Part shown: positions 1 through 11,155 of the stretch, piece by piece
How the letters are laid out: every line of letters starts with the position of its first letter
Numbering within the stretch: position 1 is the stretch's first letter
Source of the DNA: Phallusia mammillata
Lineage: Eukaryota; Chordata; Ascidiacea; Phlebobranchia; Ascidiidae
Direction of reading: 5' to 3'
Assembly: GCA_003260075.1 (NCBI GenBank)
Contig: QLIY01000581.1
Location: 1 to 64,000 of the forward strand
DNA length: 64,000 nucleotides
Notes under the pieces: model-generated
What the model saw: the letters and a program-made list of their open reading frames with translations, nothing else
What the model was told of the DNA's origin: nothing
Databases searched by the model: none
Made by a program: the position numbers and the translations under genes

Positions 1-2049
1 AAACATTCAGGCAAAATACAAGTGTGTTGTTATTTTGCGATCTTTTTAACTCCGATATGACAAGCGTATTGATGACATCCAATAATATAACTTACTTTGG
101 GCACGAGGTATCTTAGTTGTCTTACAAAACAAACCTTACTATGATGTCACAATTACTCGATGTGTTTAGTTTGCGTGGGCAAATATCACTGTGACGTCAT
201 CGCACCACAATAGTCATGTGACGTGCCAACAAACATCACGTGACAAACAGCAGGTTGAAAGAAAATCAATAAAACTCAACGTCCAATGTGAGTGGTCCAA
301 TTAAAAAGGTAGACCTACTAACACCATAACGAGAATCACAACTTCGCTTTCACAAGGGGGCGTAAAGAGCTGAATTTTTATTTAGCGGCTATATNAGGGG
401 GCGTAAAGAGCTGAATTTTTATTTAGCGGCTATAAATGGGTTGAGTTGGGAAATATTTACATAAAATTGTTACATTAGTAACTAATTTTTTGGTTTAGTT
501 TTATTGAATTTTAAGTGCTAATACCTTAACCCGACCTTAAAAGCCCTAACCGTGAGCATTTTTGGAGATATAACCAATCGACTGTTGGGTGTGATTCTCG
601 TTATGCATAACGATGGTGTTAGTACCTCTACCGATTTAAAATACATTGCCATAAACATTGTATGCTATAAAGTATGATTTCTATCTTACAGTTCCACCAC
701 AACTTCGAAACAACAGCTTCGTGTATTACAACTTGACCTTGTATCAGCAAAATTATGTTAAAGTAAAGTTTCAGTCAAATCCCGAATTGTCTGGATCAGA
801 TGCGGTGGCCGGTTTTAAACAAGGTAAAACCTCGTTTTTTCTCCGACCAAATATATGTTTAGTGACTAAACTTTAGTAAGTTGGCTATTGATGGTTTTTG
901 CAGAACACACATTAACAATAAATATGCTTCCAGGTAAAAAAATTAACAACATTTACTATCTGACTGATGGGATTGAAAACAAAGTCATTATGCATTTTAC
1001 AAATGTAAGTTTGAACTTTCATTTGTTAAAAAAAGCATAACCAGCTTTTTTAAACACAGGTAACCGAGACACACTTGGGCGAATATTCTGTGGTTATAAA
1101 GTCGCCCAAACCTTTCAACGAGACTTTTAAAGTGCATGTGTGGATTATAGGTGTCGAAGAACTGTCAAATAGTCACAACGGCAGCCAGTCAAACACATCA
1201 ATTAATCATGAAGTTGACACATTTGACGAACAATCCCACACGGATTTCCCCCAAACAAATCAAACAAGCGTCAACACCCTAAATGAAAATTCCCAAACAG
1301 TTATCGCACTTGCTGTGCTATTATGCTGTGTCGGCGTTATTGCCATGATTCTGGCAATTATGATGGCGAGGCAGCGTTGTCATGGATACAAAACTCAAGG
1401 TTTGGGTTGATTTGATGTTTAGGTTGGAACTTAGTTTAAAAAAATTCACAAGTTTTTCCTCAGATAAAGCAACAAATCAAACACACAACACAAATCACAT
1501 TTATTCTAATGAGGAAGCAGTTTCTGCAAACAGGTAATCAACATTATCCACCCACTGAATGCCGCCAGCTTTCTTTTATTGGGTATTGTAATGCAGTAAA
1601 CCTCGGTTAAACTGGATTCGGTTGATCCGAATCTTTGTATAATTTAAACAAAACTTGAGGTACTAACGATTTGAAATGTGGTAAGGCTTTAAAGAACCAA
1701 CATCGGTTAATCCGGACAAATGTTTTGGTTTAAACAGGCCTGGATTACCTGAGGTGTACTGTAATTCTACTTTATATCAGGTGTTATATTTGCAAGTTCA
1801 AAATCCAATGTTTCAAATTATCGTTTAAAAACAGTAACATATAAAACCCCTTGAAAACCTAACATCATATTTGTAGATATTAGCTGTAAACAAAACAACT
1901 AACAAGCTAAATTAAAGTCCATCTGTGATTTTTTCAGACTCCAAGATAAACAACATCTTGCAAGGAACCGACCAACCAATAAGAGTCAATACGAGAATAT
2001 TCAACCCAACATGACTGCAGAAAGTTCCCCATATGAGATTACACATTAA
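1..2049 (+). CDS. CCP/Ig-like receptor family, copy 1 (5' end outside window)
   Basis: Exons read from splice sites and alignment to copy 2: 1-107 (partial), 673-823, 934-1004, 1060-1399, 1464-1533, 1938-2049; phases are compatible throughout. The encoded part is the end of the exon-4 domain, an Ig-like region with an F-strand-like HLGEYSVV and no canonical Cys, then an Asn/Ser/Thr-rich stalk with N-glycosylation sequons. One transmembrane helix follows (about IALAVLLCCVGVIAMILAIM), then a basic stop-transfer ARQRC. The tail has three tyrosine motifs: HIYSNEE, SQYENIQ (fits the ITIM consensus S-x-Y-x-x-I) and SPYEITH. Signal-peptide, exon-2 and CCP exons would lie before the window. Exon 5 is opened at AAG|TATGAT because only that acceptor keeps the phase and its codons are conserved in all three copies. 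The stalk is longer than in copies 2 and 3. Likely a cell-surface receptor; ligand unknown. Confidence 0.75.
308..632. mobile_element. MITE-like element in intron 4 of receptor copy 1
   Basis: Imperfect terminal inverted repeats: the left end (308-339, GGTAGACCTACTAACACC) matches the reverse complement of 591-632, with ten extra bases in the right arm. The matching introns of copies 2 and 3 lack it, giving an empty-site comparison. Flanks are AT-rich (ATTAAAAA / ATTTAAAA), so the target-site duplication is imperfect. A single N at 395 separates two exact copies of about 40 bp (from AGGGGGCGTAAAGAGC), probably an assembly join. No coding capacity; superfamily not identified. Confidence 0.7.
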
Positions 2050-3422
2050 TTTAAACCGGTGGTTCTCAACCTTTTTTGTATATTTTGGTTTGTTTGTTGC
2101 GGTATGGCTTTAAAGAACCAACATCGGTTAATCCGGATCATCGCCTAATCCGGACAAATGTTTTCGTTTAAACAGGCCTGGATTACCTGAGGTGTACTGT
2201 AATTCTATTTTATATAAGGTGTTGTATTTGCAAGTTCAAAATCCAATGTTTCAAATAATCGTTTAAAAACAGTAACATATAAAACCCCGTGAAAACCTAA
2301 CATCATATTTGTAGATATTAGCTGTAAACAAAACAACTAACAAGCTAAATTAAAGTCCATCTGTGATTTTTTCAGACTCCAAGATAAACAACATCTTGCA
2401 AGGAACCGACCAACCAATAAGAGTCAATACGAGAATATTCAACCCAACATGACTGCAGAAAGTTCCCCATATGAGATTACACATTAATTTAAACCGGTGG
2501 TTCTCAACCTTTTTTGTATATTTTGGTTTGTTTGTTGCGGTATGGCTTTAAAGAACCAACATCGGTTAATCCGGATCATCGCCTAATCCGGACAAATGTT
2601 TTCGTTTAAACAGGCCTGGATTACCTGAGGTGTACTGTAATTCTATTTTATATAAGGTGTTGTATTTGCAAGTTCAAAATCCAATGTTTCAAATAATCGT
2701 TTAAAAACAGTAACATATAAAACCCCGTGAAAACCTAACATCATATTTGTAGATATTAGCTGTAAACAAAACAACTAACAAGCTAAATTAAAGTCCATCT
2801 GTGATTTTTTCAGACTCCAAGATAAACAACATCTTGCAAGGAACCGACCAACCAATAAGAGTCAATACGAGAATATTCAACCCAACATGACTGCAGAAAG
2901 TTCCCCATATGAGATTACACATTAATTTAAACCGGTGGTTCTCAACCTTTTTTGTATATTTTGGTTTGTTTGTTGCGGTATGGCTTTAAAGAACCAACAT
3001 CGGTTAATCCGGATCCTCGCCTAATCCGGACAAATGTTTTGGTTTAAACAAGCCTGGATTACCTGAGGTGTACTGTAATTCTACTTTATATCAGGTGTTG
3101 TATTTGCAAGTTCAAAATCCAATGTTTCAAATTATCGTTTAAAAACAGTAACATATAAAACCCCTTGAAAACCTAACATCATATTTGTAGATATTAGCTG
3201 TAAACAAAACAACTAACAAGCTAAATTAAAGTCCATCTGTGATTTTTTCAGACTCCAAGATAAACAACATCTTGCAAGGAACCGACCAACCAATAAGAGT
3301 CAATACGAGAATATTCAACCCAACATGACTGCAGAAAGTTCCCCATATGAGATTACACATTAATTTAAACCAGTGGTTCTCAACCTTTTTTGTATATTTT
3401 GGTTTGTTTGTTGCGGTATGGT
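1680..3422 (+). repeat. Four tandem units of 438 bp, each with a receptor terminal exon
   Basis: Terminal exon copies start at 1938, 2376, 2814 and 3252 and stop at 2049, 2487, 2925 and 3363, a constant period of 438 bp. I read the four exons as identical, each with its own acceptor (TTTTTTCAG) and stop codon. Intronic parts differ slightly: the first and last units differ most, the middle two look almost identical. Each unit ends with a short hAT-end-like GGTTCTCAACC sequence. As every copy carries a stop, only one can be used per transcript. Confidence 0.9.
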
Positions 3423-3882
3423 TCAAAACATCGTAAAATCTGAAGAAAATCAGAAACGATTTTGCTTTTAAACAAGCGTGCGTCGTAAAGGCAACAAAAC
3501 GTGGCTTAAAACTTTAACCTGTTTTGGTTAGTACCTTGTTTATGACGCCAAACACACAATTGTTGCCAGTCCATGTTTAGCCATTATTGTGTACAGTGCG
3601 ATTGCACTGTAACAAATGGTTATTTTACTGTTGCTGATCCAATGCTTCAGCGAAGCGTTCTTAATAAATATTATTCAAAAATTCCATTTTTATGATTTTG
3701 ACGAACGTTAAATTCTATTGGAAGTTAGTTGGGCTTTGAGTTTGGCCTTGGTTGCCTGTATATAGTAACGTCACATCAAGTGACGTCATATTTTACGTCC
3801 GCCACCTTGCATTTTTGAAAAATTCGGCGCCTATGACTATGGCATAACATGACATAACATAGTTTAACAGAAATGTATCCAA

Positions 3883-4421
3883 CTGATACTGTGAGACATA
3901 AGAATGTTTAATAAGTAGAGTTTCTTTAAGGAGTGATAGTGGTTATATTCAACCTACTTTATGTGATGCGCTTGTGCGTTTAGATATATTTTTCGTTTGT
4001 TATGAAACGGTGTTTGCCGACCCTTTAATAAATTTTCAACCTTTATGATTTTAAATAATGGAACATTGTAAATGTGTACCATACTATGTTGTTGCTATTG
4101 TTTAAATGAAAACTTTTGTATTCTTAAGTGAAAGGCTTTTAATTTTGATGGAAACGTGTGTTTTATAAGCCATCAGATTTGATCATGTTCTGGGAAGTTT
4201 TTTACAAATAATTATAGTATTTACAAACATTTTCGCTGGATATAAGTGTCCGATTGACTTTTGTGCAATGTAAATTTAATACTATTGCGGACCAAAATAG
4301 GTTGTCATCCGTTTCTATATAAAGGCATTTAGCCCCCCCCCCCTGATACTGTGAGACATAAGAATGTTTAATAAGTAGAGTTTCTTTAAGAAGTGATAGT
4401 GGTTATATTCAACCTACTTGA
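3883..4421. repeat. 11-C join with 80-bp direct copy
   Basis: Run at 4333-4343. Positions 3883-3961 recur at 4343-4421, after which the sequence continues differently. The paralogous segment near 10,200 has neither the C run nor the extra 80 bp, so this is best read as two haplotypes differing by an indel joined end to end. Confidence 0.75.
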
Positions 4422-4565
4422 GATTTACGACGATTTGGTAGCTTCCTTTAGTGCCTTATTGGTAACTATGTCGTAAGTTTTCTACCAACCAACACGAATA
4501 AAAACAATTAAACACCTTTTGGTCCAAATCAAAAACGAATAATTGAATCGATTGCCGAGGCTTGT

Positions 4566-4831
4566 CACAGGTGTCAAAAAGTGGTGAACTACAGAGATGT
4601 AAACTATAAAACAGGAAGCTGTAAGCGGTAATATAAAATATGAATAGGTAAGCAAACAGGAATTGTATAGTTTTAAAAAGCGACCTATCACGCCCCCCCC
4701 CCCCCACAGGTGTCAAAAAGTGGTGAACTACAGAGATGTAAACTATAAAACAAGAAGCTATAAATAAGCCGTAATATATAATTAGAATAGGAAAGCAAAT
4801 AGGAAATATATAGTTTTAAATAGCGACATAC
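4566..4831. repeat. 13-C join between 127-bp direct copies
   Basis: Run at 4693-4705. Positions 4566-4692 recur from 4705 with a few substitutions and a small insertion. The paralogous segment at 10,360-10,490 has a single copy. Confidence 0.8.
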
Positions 4832-5381
4832 CAAGCCTACATCCAGGGAGACACATGGAATGCAAGTAAAAATGGAAATGTAGGAAGGTCGACACACGGT
4901 GGAGATAAATACTTAACAGTTCACAAGGTGGAACAATTTAGATTATACTTAAATACAATAATTTTGATATTTTTACATGCCAAGAAAACTGTAATGGTAA
5001 ATGGATGTAACAGTGCAGACTTACAAACCTAACAAACCAAACAGGACGCACTGAACCTTTTGGGTTCTAGAACAATGACAAATTTACACAAATTAATATT
5101 CAAATGTTTTTTGGTTAAACTATGCTTTCGTACAAAAGCGTTCGTTGGAAAGTTAAGTTAACGCGCATATCATTTAAAACTTATTTTTCGCACAAAGGTT
5201 TATTATGCGTAGGTTTAACTGGATCTACATAGTAATGACGTATTGCAAAGTAGATAGGAAACTGACGTACATCTTTCTATTTCGCCAAGATGTGTAGGTG
5301 GGTTACTTAGAAAACAAGTTGTGCTTTCACTTACAGCATAGGCTACTAAGTTGTGCATGTTAAAAGTTATTTTTCTGCGAT

Positions 5382-7607
5382 ATGGGCTGTTTTCAAGCCT
5401 CATTAATATTTATCGTTGTCTTGCTGGCTTTGGACAATAGCAGGTCTAGTGGTGAGTAATTATATTGATGTATACTATCTAAACAGCCTAATGCCTTGCT
5501 ATAAACTGTAGGAAAAATAAAGCTATTTTTCATATAGTTCGATTTTCGGTGTTTGAGAGATTGGTTTGTAGTAAAATTGGCGTATTATCAAAATGCTTTC
5601 AAAAAAAGTTACTAAAAACTGAATGGTTTAAAAATGTTGCGCTTACCAAACGAACCTGCATGAGTATAAACGCATATAATTGTGCTCTATACAATCCGGT
5701 TTGTTAATTTGATTCTTTTCAGCTGCTTACAATGTTACTGTGCAATTCGCGAACCCATCATTCCAGTGGGCTTTTGGGGTCTCAAGTAGTGATGCACCGA
5801 AGTTTCGGTTGGCCGAAACATTTCGGCCGAATANTGTTACGAAACACACCACAGAAAAAGTTTTGAATTTCCACTTGAAGATGTTTAACAATACAACCAG
5901 TTTTATCATCGGAAATATGGTAATACAAAACAAAGTGTCAACTATTGCACAGGAGAATCCTTTGGGTGTAGAATCAACAATTTTATCATCAAATGTATTT
6001 TTTGCAAAATTTGTTTTGTCTTATCCAACTCCATACGATGGATATGCTATCAATTTCATTGAAAATACACTACTCGGTACAAGATTATTGGTTTACCGCA
6101 CTCCTAAACTCTCGTTTAAATGTGAGTAAACAATCTTGTTTAGCTCATCATATTATCTTGTTTAGCTCTTCATATAAAGTTAAAATCATGACCATTTTGT
6201 TTACATATTGTCCACACTCGATCGATCTAGGTACCATTGTTTCAAATGATCGAAATTTTGGCAGCATTGCAACTGTGCAATGCAAAAACTCAGTGTTCAT
6301 GGAAAATTTTAAAGTAAAAGGACGCACGGAAAACCTAATTTGCAACAGGTTTGCAAAATGGAACGAATCTGGCTTAAAATGTTATGACGGTAACATAAAT
6401 CAGTTCACCTTTTTTTCGTGATAGTGTTTATGTCATAAATTATTCTTGTAGGAAATTTTATGGATTTAAACAACCCAGTTTACAATCAAACATTCAGGCA
6501 ATACGCAAACGTTTTGCTGTTTTGTGATCTCTTTAAATCCGATATGACAAGTGTATTGATGACATCCAATAATATAACTTACTTTGGGCACGAGGTATCT
6601 TAGTTGTCATACAAAACAAACCTTACTATGTCACAATGAATTGATGTGTTCAGTTTGCGTGGGCAAATATTACTATGACGTCATCGCACCATAACAGCCT
6701 CGTGACGTGTCAACAAACATCACGTGACAAACAACATGTTGAAACTAAATCAATAAAACTCAACGTGCTATGTGAGTGGGCCGTTTTAAATACATCGCCA
6801 TAAACATCGTATGCTATTAAGTATGATTTCTATCTTACAGTTCCACCTCAAATTCGAACAAACAGCTTCATGTATTACAACTTGACCTTGTATCAGCAAA
6901 ATTTTGTTGAATTAACTTTTCAGTCAAATCCAGTATTGTCTGGATCAGATGCAGTAACTGGTTTTAAACAAGGTAAAGAATATTTTTTTTTCGAATTACG
7001 TTTGATCCATCGTAAAGCGGCAGGCTATTTATGGTTTTTGCAGGTGCATCTTAACATTTAGGATGTTTTCAGGTCAAAAAATTAACAACATTTACTATCT
7101 GACTGTTGGAACTAAAAGCAGGGTAATTTTGCACTTTACAAACGTAAGTTTTTGAATTTCAATTTTTTGTCACAAAATCATAACCAGCTTTATCTTTCAA
7201 AACAGGTGACCGAGACACACTTGGGCGAATATTATGTGGTTATAAAGTCGCCAAACCCTTTCAACGAGACTTTTAAAATGCATGTGTGGGTTATAGGTGT
7301 CGAAGAACTTTCAAATAATACTAACCGCAATCAATCTAACAATTCAATAAAAGTTGACACATTTGACCACAATCCTCAAACTGCTATCGCACTTCTTGTG
7401 CTATTATGCTGTGTCAGCGTTATTGCCATGACTCTGGCATTTATGATGGCGAGGCAGCGTTGTCATGGATACAAAAGTCAAGGTTTGGGTTGTTTTGGTG
7501 TTAAAATATAGGTTGATAAACAAATCATGTGAGTTTTTTTCAGATAAAGGAACAAATCAAAGCATAAATCACATTTATTCTAATGAGGAATCAGTTTCTG
7601 CAAACAG
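5382..7607 (+). CDS. CCP/Ig-like receptor family, copy 2 (nearly complete)
   Basis: Exons: 5382-5451 (signal peptide MGCFQASLIFIVVLLALD), 5723-6121, 6231-6389, 6452-6594, 6822-6972, 7073-7143, 7206-7482, 7544-7607, all phase-consistent. Exon 3 is a CCP/sushi domain: its first Cys is completed across the splice site, then ATVQC, LIC with a following W, and GLKC. Exons 4-7 form a region with an Ig-like end (HLGEYYVV) but no F-strand Cys, then an Asn-rich stalk. A transmembrane helix (IALLVLLCCVSVIAMTLAFM) and a HIYSNEE tyrosine motif follow. No terminal exon lies between exon 8 and copy 3; the next compatible one is at 9523-9634. Exon 2 has a single N at 5834 and transposon-like sequence. The design resembles ascidian vCRL1/fester-type receptors; orthology not shown. 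Confidence 0.75.
5789..5842 (+). mobile_element. hAT-end-like sequence inside receptor exon 2
   Basis: TAGTGATGCACCGAAGTTTC followed by GGCCGAAACATTTCGGCCGA resembles the terminal repeat of hAT-type elements that begin with AGTGATGCACCGAA. It lies in the reading frame of exon 2 and contains the single N at 5834. Either a small piece was exonised, or a whole element has been collapsed to one N and the frame is open only by accident. Confidence 0.45.
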
Positions 7608-7955
7608 GTAATCAACATTATCTTCAGACTTAAGGCCTCCTAATTTCTATTATTGAACTTTGCAATACAGAAAACCTCAATTAACTGGATTCGGTTAATC
7701 CGAATCTGGGTATAATTCGGACAAAACTTGTGGTTCGTACAAATGAGTTAAAATGTGAGGCTTTAACTAATCGACATCGTATAATACGGGCATAGTAAAT
7801 GTGTACCATTCTATATTGTCTCTATTCTTTAAATGAAAACTTTTGCGTTCTTAAGTAAAATACTTTTATTTTTGTGCAAATAAGCTGATTTTTTTGTAAG
7901 CCAAGTGTTGGACTTCATCATTTTTATGTCCTGGACATTTAAAAAAAATACAAAT

Positions 7956-7956
<1 letters not shown>

Positions 7957-7995
<39 letters not shown>
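7957..7995. repeat. 39-C run between receptor copies 2 and 3
   Basis: A pure C run with no obvious flanking direct copy. Copy 3 begins abruptly just after it (homology resumes at about 8084 inside exon 4), so exons 1-3 of copy 3 and the last exon of copy 2 may be missing at this join. Confidence 0.7.
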
Positions 7996-8083
7996 TGGGC
8001 AAGATTGTTTTTTTAAAGTTAAATTTAAAATAAATTCGGACAAATGTGACTTATATCACCCCCTCTTATAAAAAAATAAATAA

Positions 8084-9634
8084 TACAACTTACTTTGGAC
8101 AAGAGGTTTGTTAGTTGTCTTGCAAAACAAAGCCTACTATGTTGTCACAATTAATTCATGTGTTTAGTTTGCGTGGGCAACTATAACTGTGACGTCATTC
8201 CACCACAATAGCCTCGTGACGTGTCAACAAACATCACGTGACAAACAACAGAATAAAAATAGTTCCATAAAACTCAACGTCCAATGTGAGTGGGCCGATT
8301 TTGAAAACATTGTCATAAACATCGATTGTCATTATAATTTCCTAAAAGTATGATTTTTATCTTACAGTTCCAGCTCAAATTCGAAACAACAGCTTCGTGT
8401 ATTACAACGTGACCTTGTATCAGCAAAATTAAATTAAAATAAAGTTTCAGTCAAACCCCGAATTATCTGGATTAGATTCGGTGGCCGGTTTTAAACAAGG
8501 TAATGAACGTTTCTTGGCTCGAACCACATTTAACCCAAGCAAGACATAGTCTATTCGTGGTGTCTGCAAGTCAAGTACTATAACGTTAATTATGTTTTCA
8601 GGTAAAAAAATAAGCAATATTTACTATCAGAGTTTTGGAACTGAAAACAGGGTCATTATACATTTTACAAACGTAAGAATTTCAAATTCTTTGTAGATAT
8701 ATGACCAGCTTCATCTTTCAAAACAGGTAACTGAGACACACCTGTGCGAATATTCTGTGGTTATAAAGTCGCCGAATCCTTTCAACGAGATTTTTGAAGT
8801 GCATGTGTGGCTTACGGGGGTCAGAGAACATTCAAATAATACTAATGGCAATCATCAGTCTAACAACTCAATGAATCATGAAGTTAACGCAGTTGACGAG
8901 AAATCCCAAACCGTCATCGCACTTACTGTGCTATTGTGCTGTGTCAGCGTAATTGCCATGACTCTGGCAATTATGATGGCGAGGCAGCGTTGTCATGGAG
9001 ACAAAAGTCAAGGTTTAGGTTGATTTGATGCTTAAGTTGCAGTTTGATAAAAAAAATCATGTACGTTTTTTCTCAGATAAAGCAACAAATCAAAACACAA
9101 ATCACATTTATTCTAATGAGGAAAGGTAGAGGATTATTATCTTTAGACTTAACGTCTTCTACTTTTTGGTTGCGTATTGTAATACAGTAAGCCTCGGTTA
9201 AACTGGATTCGATTAATCCGAATCTTGGTATAATTTAAACAAAACTTGAGGTACAAATGAGTTGAAACGTGGTAAGGCTTTAGCTATTCGACATTGGTTT
9301 GTCCGGACATATTTTGGTCCAAACGGTCTGGATTAACCGAGGTTTAATGCAACTCTACTTTATATATTGTGTGTTGTATTTGCAAGAATCCAATGTTTGA
9401 AAGAATCGTTTAAAAACGGTAACATATAAAACCTCGCGTTGACCTAACATCATATTTTCAGACATTAGCTGCAAACAAAACAACTAACAATCTAAATTAA
9501 AGTTCATCTGTGATTTTTTCAGACTCCAAGATAAACAACATCTTGCAAGGAACCGATCAACCAATAAGAGTCAATACGAGAATATCCAACCTAACATGAC
9601 TGTAGAAAGTTCCCCGTATGAGATTACACAATAA
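8084..9634 (+). pseudogene. CCP/Ig-like receptor family, copy 3 (broken)
   Basis: Homology begins inside exon 4 (8084-8117). Exon 5 (8349-8479) reads like the other copies until an in-frame TAA at 8430-8432, where copy 1 has TAT. Exons 6 (8602-8672), 7 (8727-9012, with stalk and transmembrane helix) and 8 (9077-9125, shortened by about 18 bases) remain open. Terminal exon 9 (9523-9634) encodes the SQYENIQ and SPYEITQ motifs. Exons 1-3 are absent. As the downstream exons are intact, exon 9 at least could still serve copy 2 by splicing. Call rests on one stop and one truncation; a sequence error is possible. Confidence 0.65.
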
Positions 9635-10614
9635 TTTAAACCATGAGAGAAACTTTATCACACTTCGAACCAGTTTAAGACAAACATCACTTTGCTTACA
9701 GACTTTCGGTACAAGCAAATTATTAAACTTTTACCATGACATAACATGGCATCACATAACTTATTAGAGACATAGGGATTGTTTATCGCAATAAGGGTCA
9801 ATTCAAGGAGTGATAAAAGTTTGTTCATCCAACTTTATGTTTTGTGTTGGCGCGTTTCGATAACAATTTTGTTACGAACCGGTATTTGCCGACCATTGAC
9901 CTAATTTTAAACCCCAACGTTCTTAAACGTTTGAACATTGTAAATGTGTACTATTTTATGGAACTGCTATTGTTTATTATAAGCTTAAGTGTCTTATATG
10001 AGAGACTTTTTTCATGGAAACGTGTGTTTTATATACCAGGTGTTAGATTTTGTCATGTTTTTGTTCAACAGTTTTTCGAAAATATAAACAACATTTACAA
10101 ACACTTCCGCTAGATATAAGTGCCCAATTGGCGTTTTTTTAAATTTAAATTTAAGTGAATTCTGGCTAAAGTAAATTGTCACCCTCTATAAAAAGGCATT
10201 TGGGGCATTTTAAAATTGATGAGGTTTTGGTAATTTTATGTTTTAGTGCCTTATTGCTACTTATGTCGGAAATTTAGTACCAACCAAGACGAATAAAAAC
10301 AACTACACACCTTTTTGTCCAAATCACAAACGAATAATTGAATCGATTGCCGAGAGTTGTCACAGGTGTTAGAAAGTAGTGAACTGCAGATTAGTAAAAT
10401 ATAAAACAAGAAGAAGCTATAAATAAGCTGTAATATACAATCAGAATAGGTAAGCAAAGACGAATTGTATGATTTTAATCAGCGACATAACAAGCCTATA
10501 GCCACGAGAGACACAAGGTTTGCAAACGTTTGTATGTGGAAAAGCAACAAGGTCGACACAACGTGAAGCAATATGTAAACCTAAAAGCAGGTGCGCCTGA
10601 CCCATATACACAGA

Positions 10615-10680
10615 CATGATAAACTTCGATTGGGATTCGTCCCCGGGAGCGTCCTGGGTTCGAACGCCGTGAAAAATATA
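10615..10680 (+). repeat. tRNA-derived SINE fragment
   Basis: CCTGGGTTCGAACGCCGT is a tRNA T-arm / B-box-like sequence followed by GAAAAATA. The same family occurs at 15,035-15,090, with a shared GGGATKCGTMCCCGGGA lead-in. No complete cloverleaf is present. Confidence 0.5.
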
Positions 10681-11029
10681 AGCTTACTAAAATTTTGGAA
10701 TTTTTAAATTTCAAAATAACTGTAAAAGTTTATACAAATTAATGTTAAAGCGCATATCATTTAAAACTGACGTTAAAGCGCATATCATTTAAAACTTATA
10801 TATTTTCTCACAACGGTTTATTATGCGTAGGTTTCAACTGGATCTACATGGTAATGACATATTGCGATGTCGATAAGAAACTGACGTACATCTTTCTATT
10901 TCGATAATATGTGTAGGTGCAATATGTGGAGGTGGTTTATTCACCTCCAGTTCAATATAAAACAAGCAGTTCGTTATATTTACAGTATATCAGTTGTGCA
11001 TTGTTGTGTAGTAAAGACTTTTCCGCAAT

Positions 11030-11096
11030 ATGGGTTGTTATCAAGGCTGGTTGGTCATCATGGCTTTAATGGTTTTGCAGAATTACAAAACATGCG
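11030..11096 (+). CDS. CCP/Ig-like receptor family, copy 4, exon 1 only
   Basis: ATG at 11030 opens a signal peptide (MGCYQGWLVIMALMVLQNYK) that ends in phase 1 at a GTAAGG donor, the same phase and length class as exon 1 of copy 2 (MGCFQASLI). Its 5' flank is duplicated from that copy. The N gap starts 59 bp downstream. After the gap no further family exons are recognisable, so the rest is either in the 808 unread bases or lost. Confidence 0.7.
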
Positions 11097-11155
11097 GTAA
11101 GGAATTGTATATTTATTTTGTTTGTGTGCACTTTATTGTAATTAAATTTTTTTTA

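Larger units (their letters stand above)
3640..5381. repeat. Intergenic segment duplicated at about 9640-11029
   Basis: Blocks here match the stretch before copy 4 in the same order: TTTGCCGACC (about 4015 and 9887), the GTGCCTTATTG block (about 4450 and 10243), and the stretch upstream of exon 1 with GGATCTACAT and ACTGACGTACATC (5200-5290 and 10820-10895). The duplicated unit therefore included the 5' flank and probable promoter, not just the gene. The last 180 bp before each ATG are the best candidate for promoter sequence. Confidence 0.75.

Noticed and set aside
1680-3422. Array read as CRISPR-like or satellite
   Set aside because: The 438-bp unit contains a spliced coding exon and intron sequence; there are no short repeat-spacer units and the genome is animal.
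4456-4897. Overlapping minus-strand frames with similar hydrophobic residues
   Set aside because: They are frames in the 127-bp copies around a C run, and the paralogous segment at 10,257 has stops placed differently.
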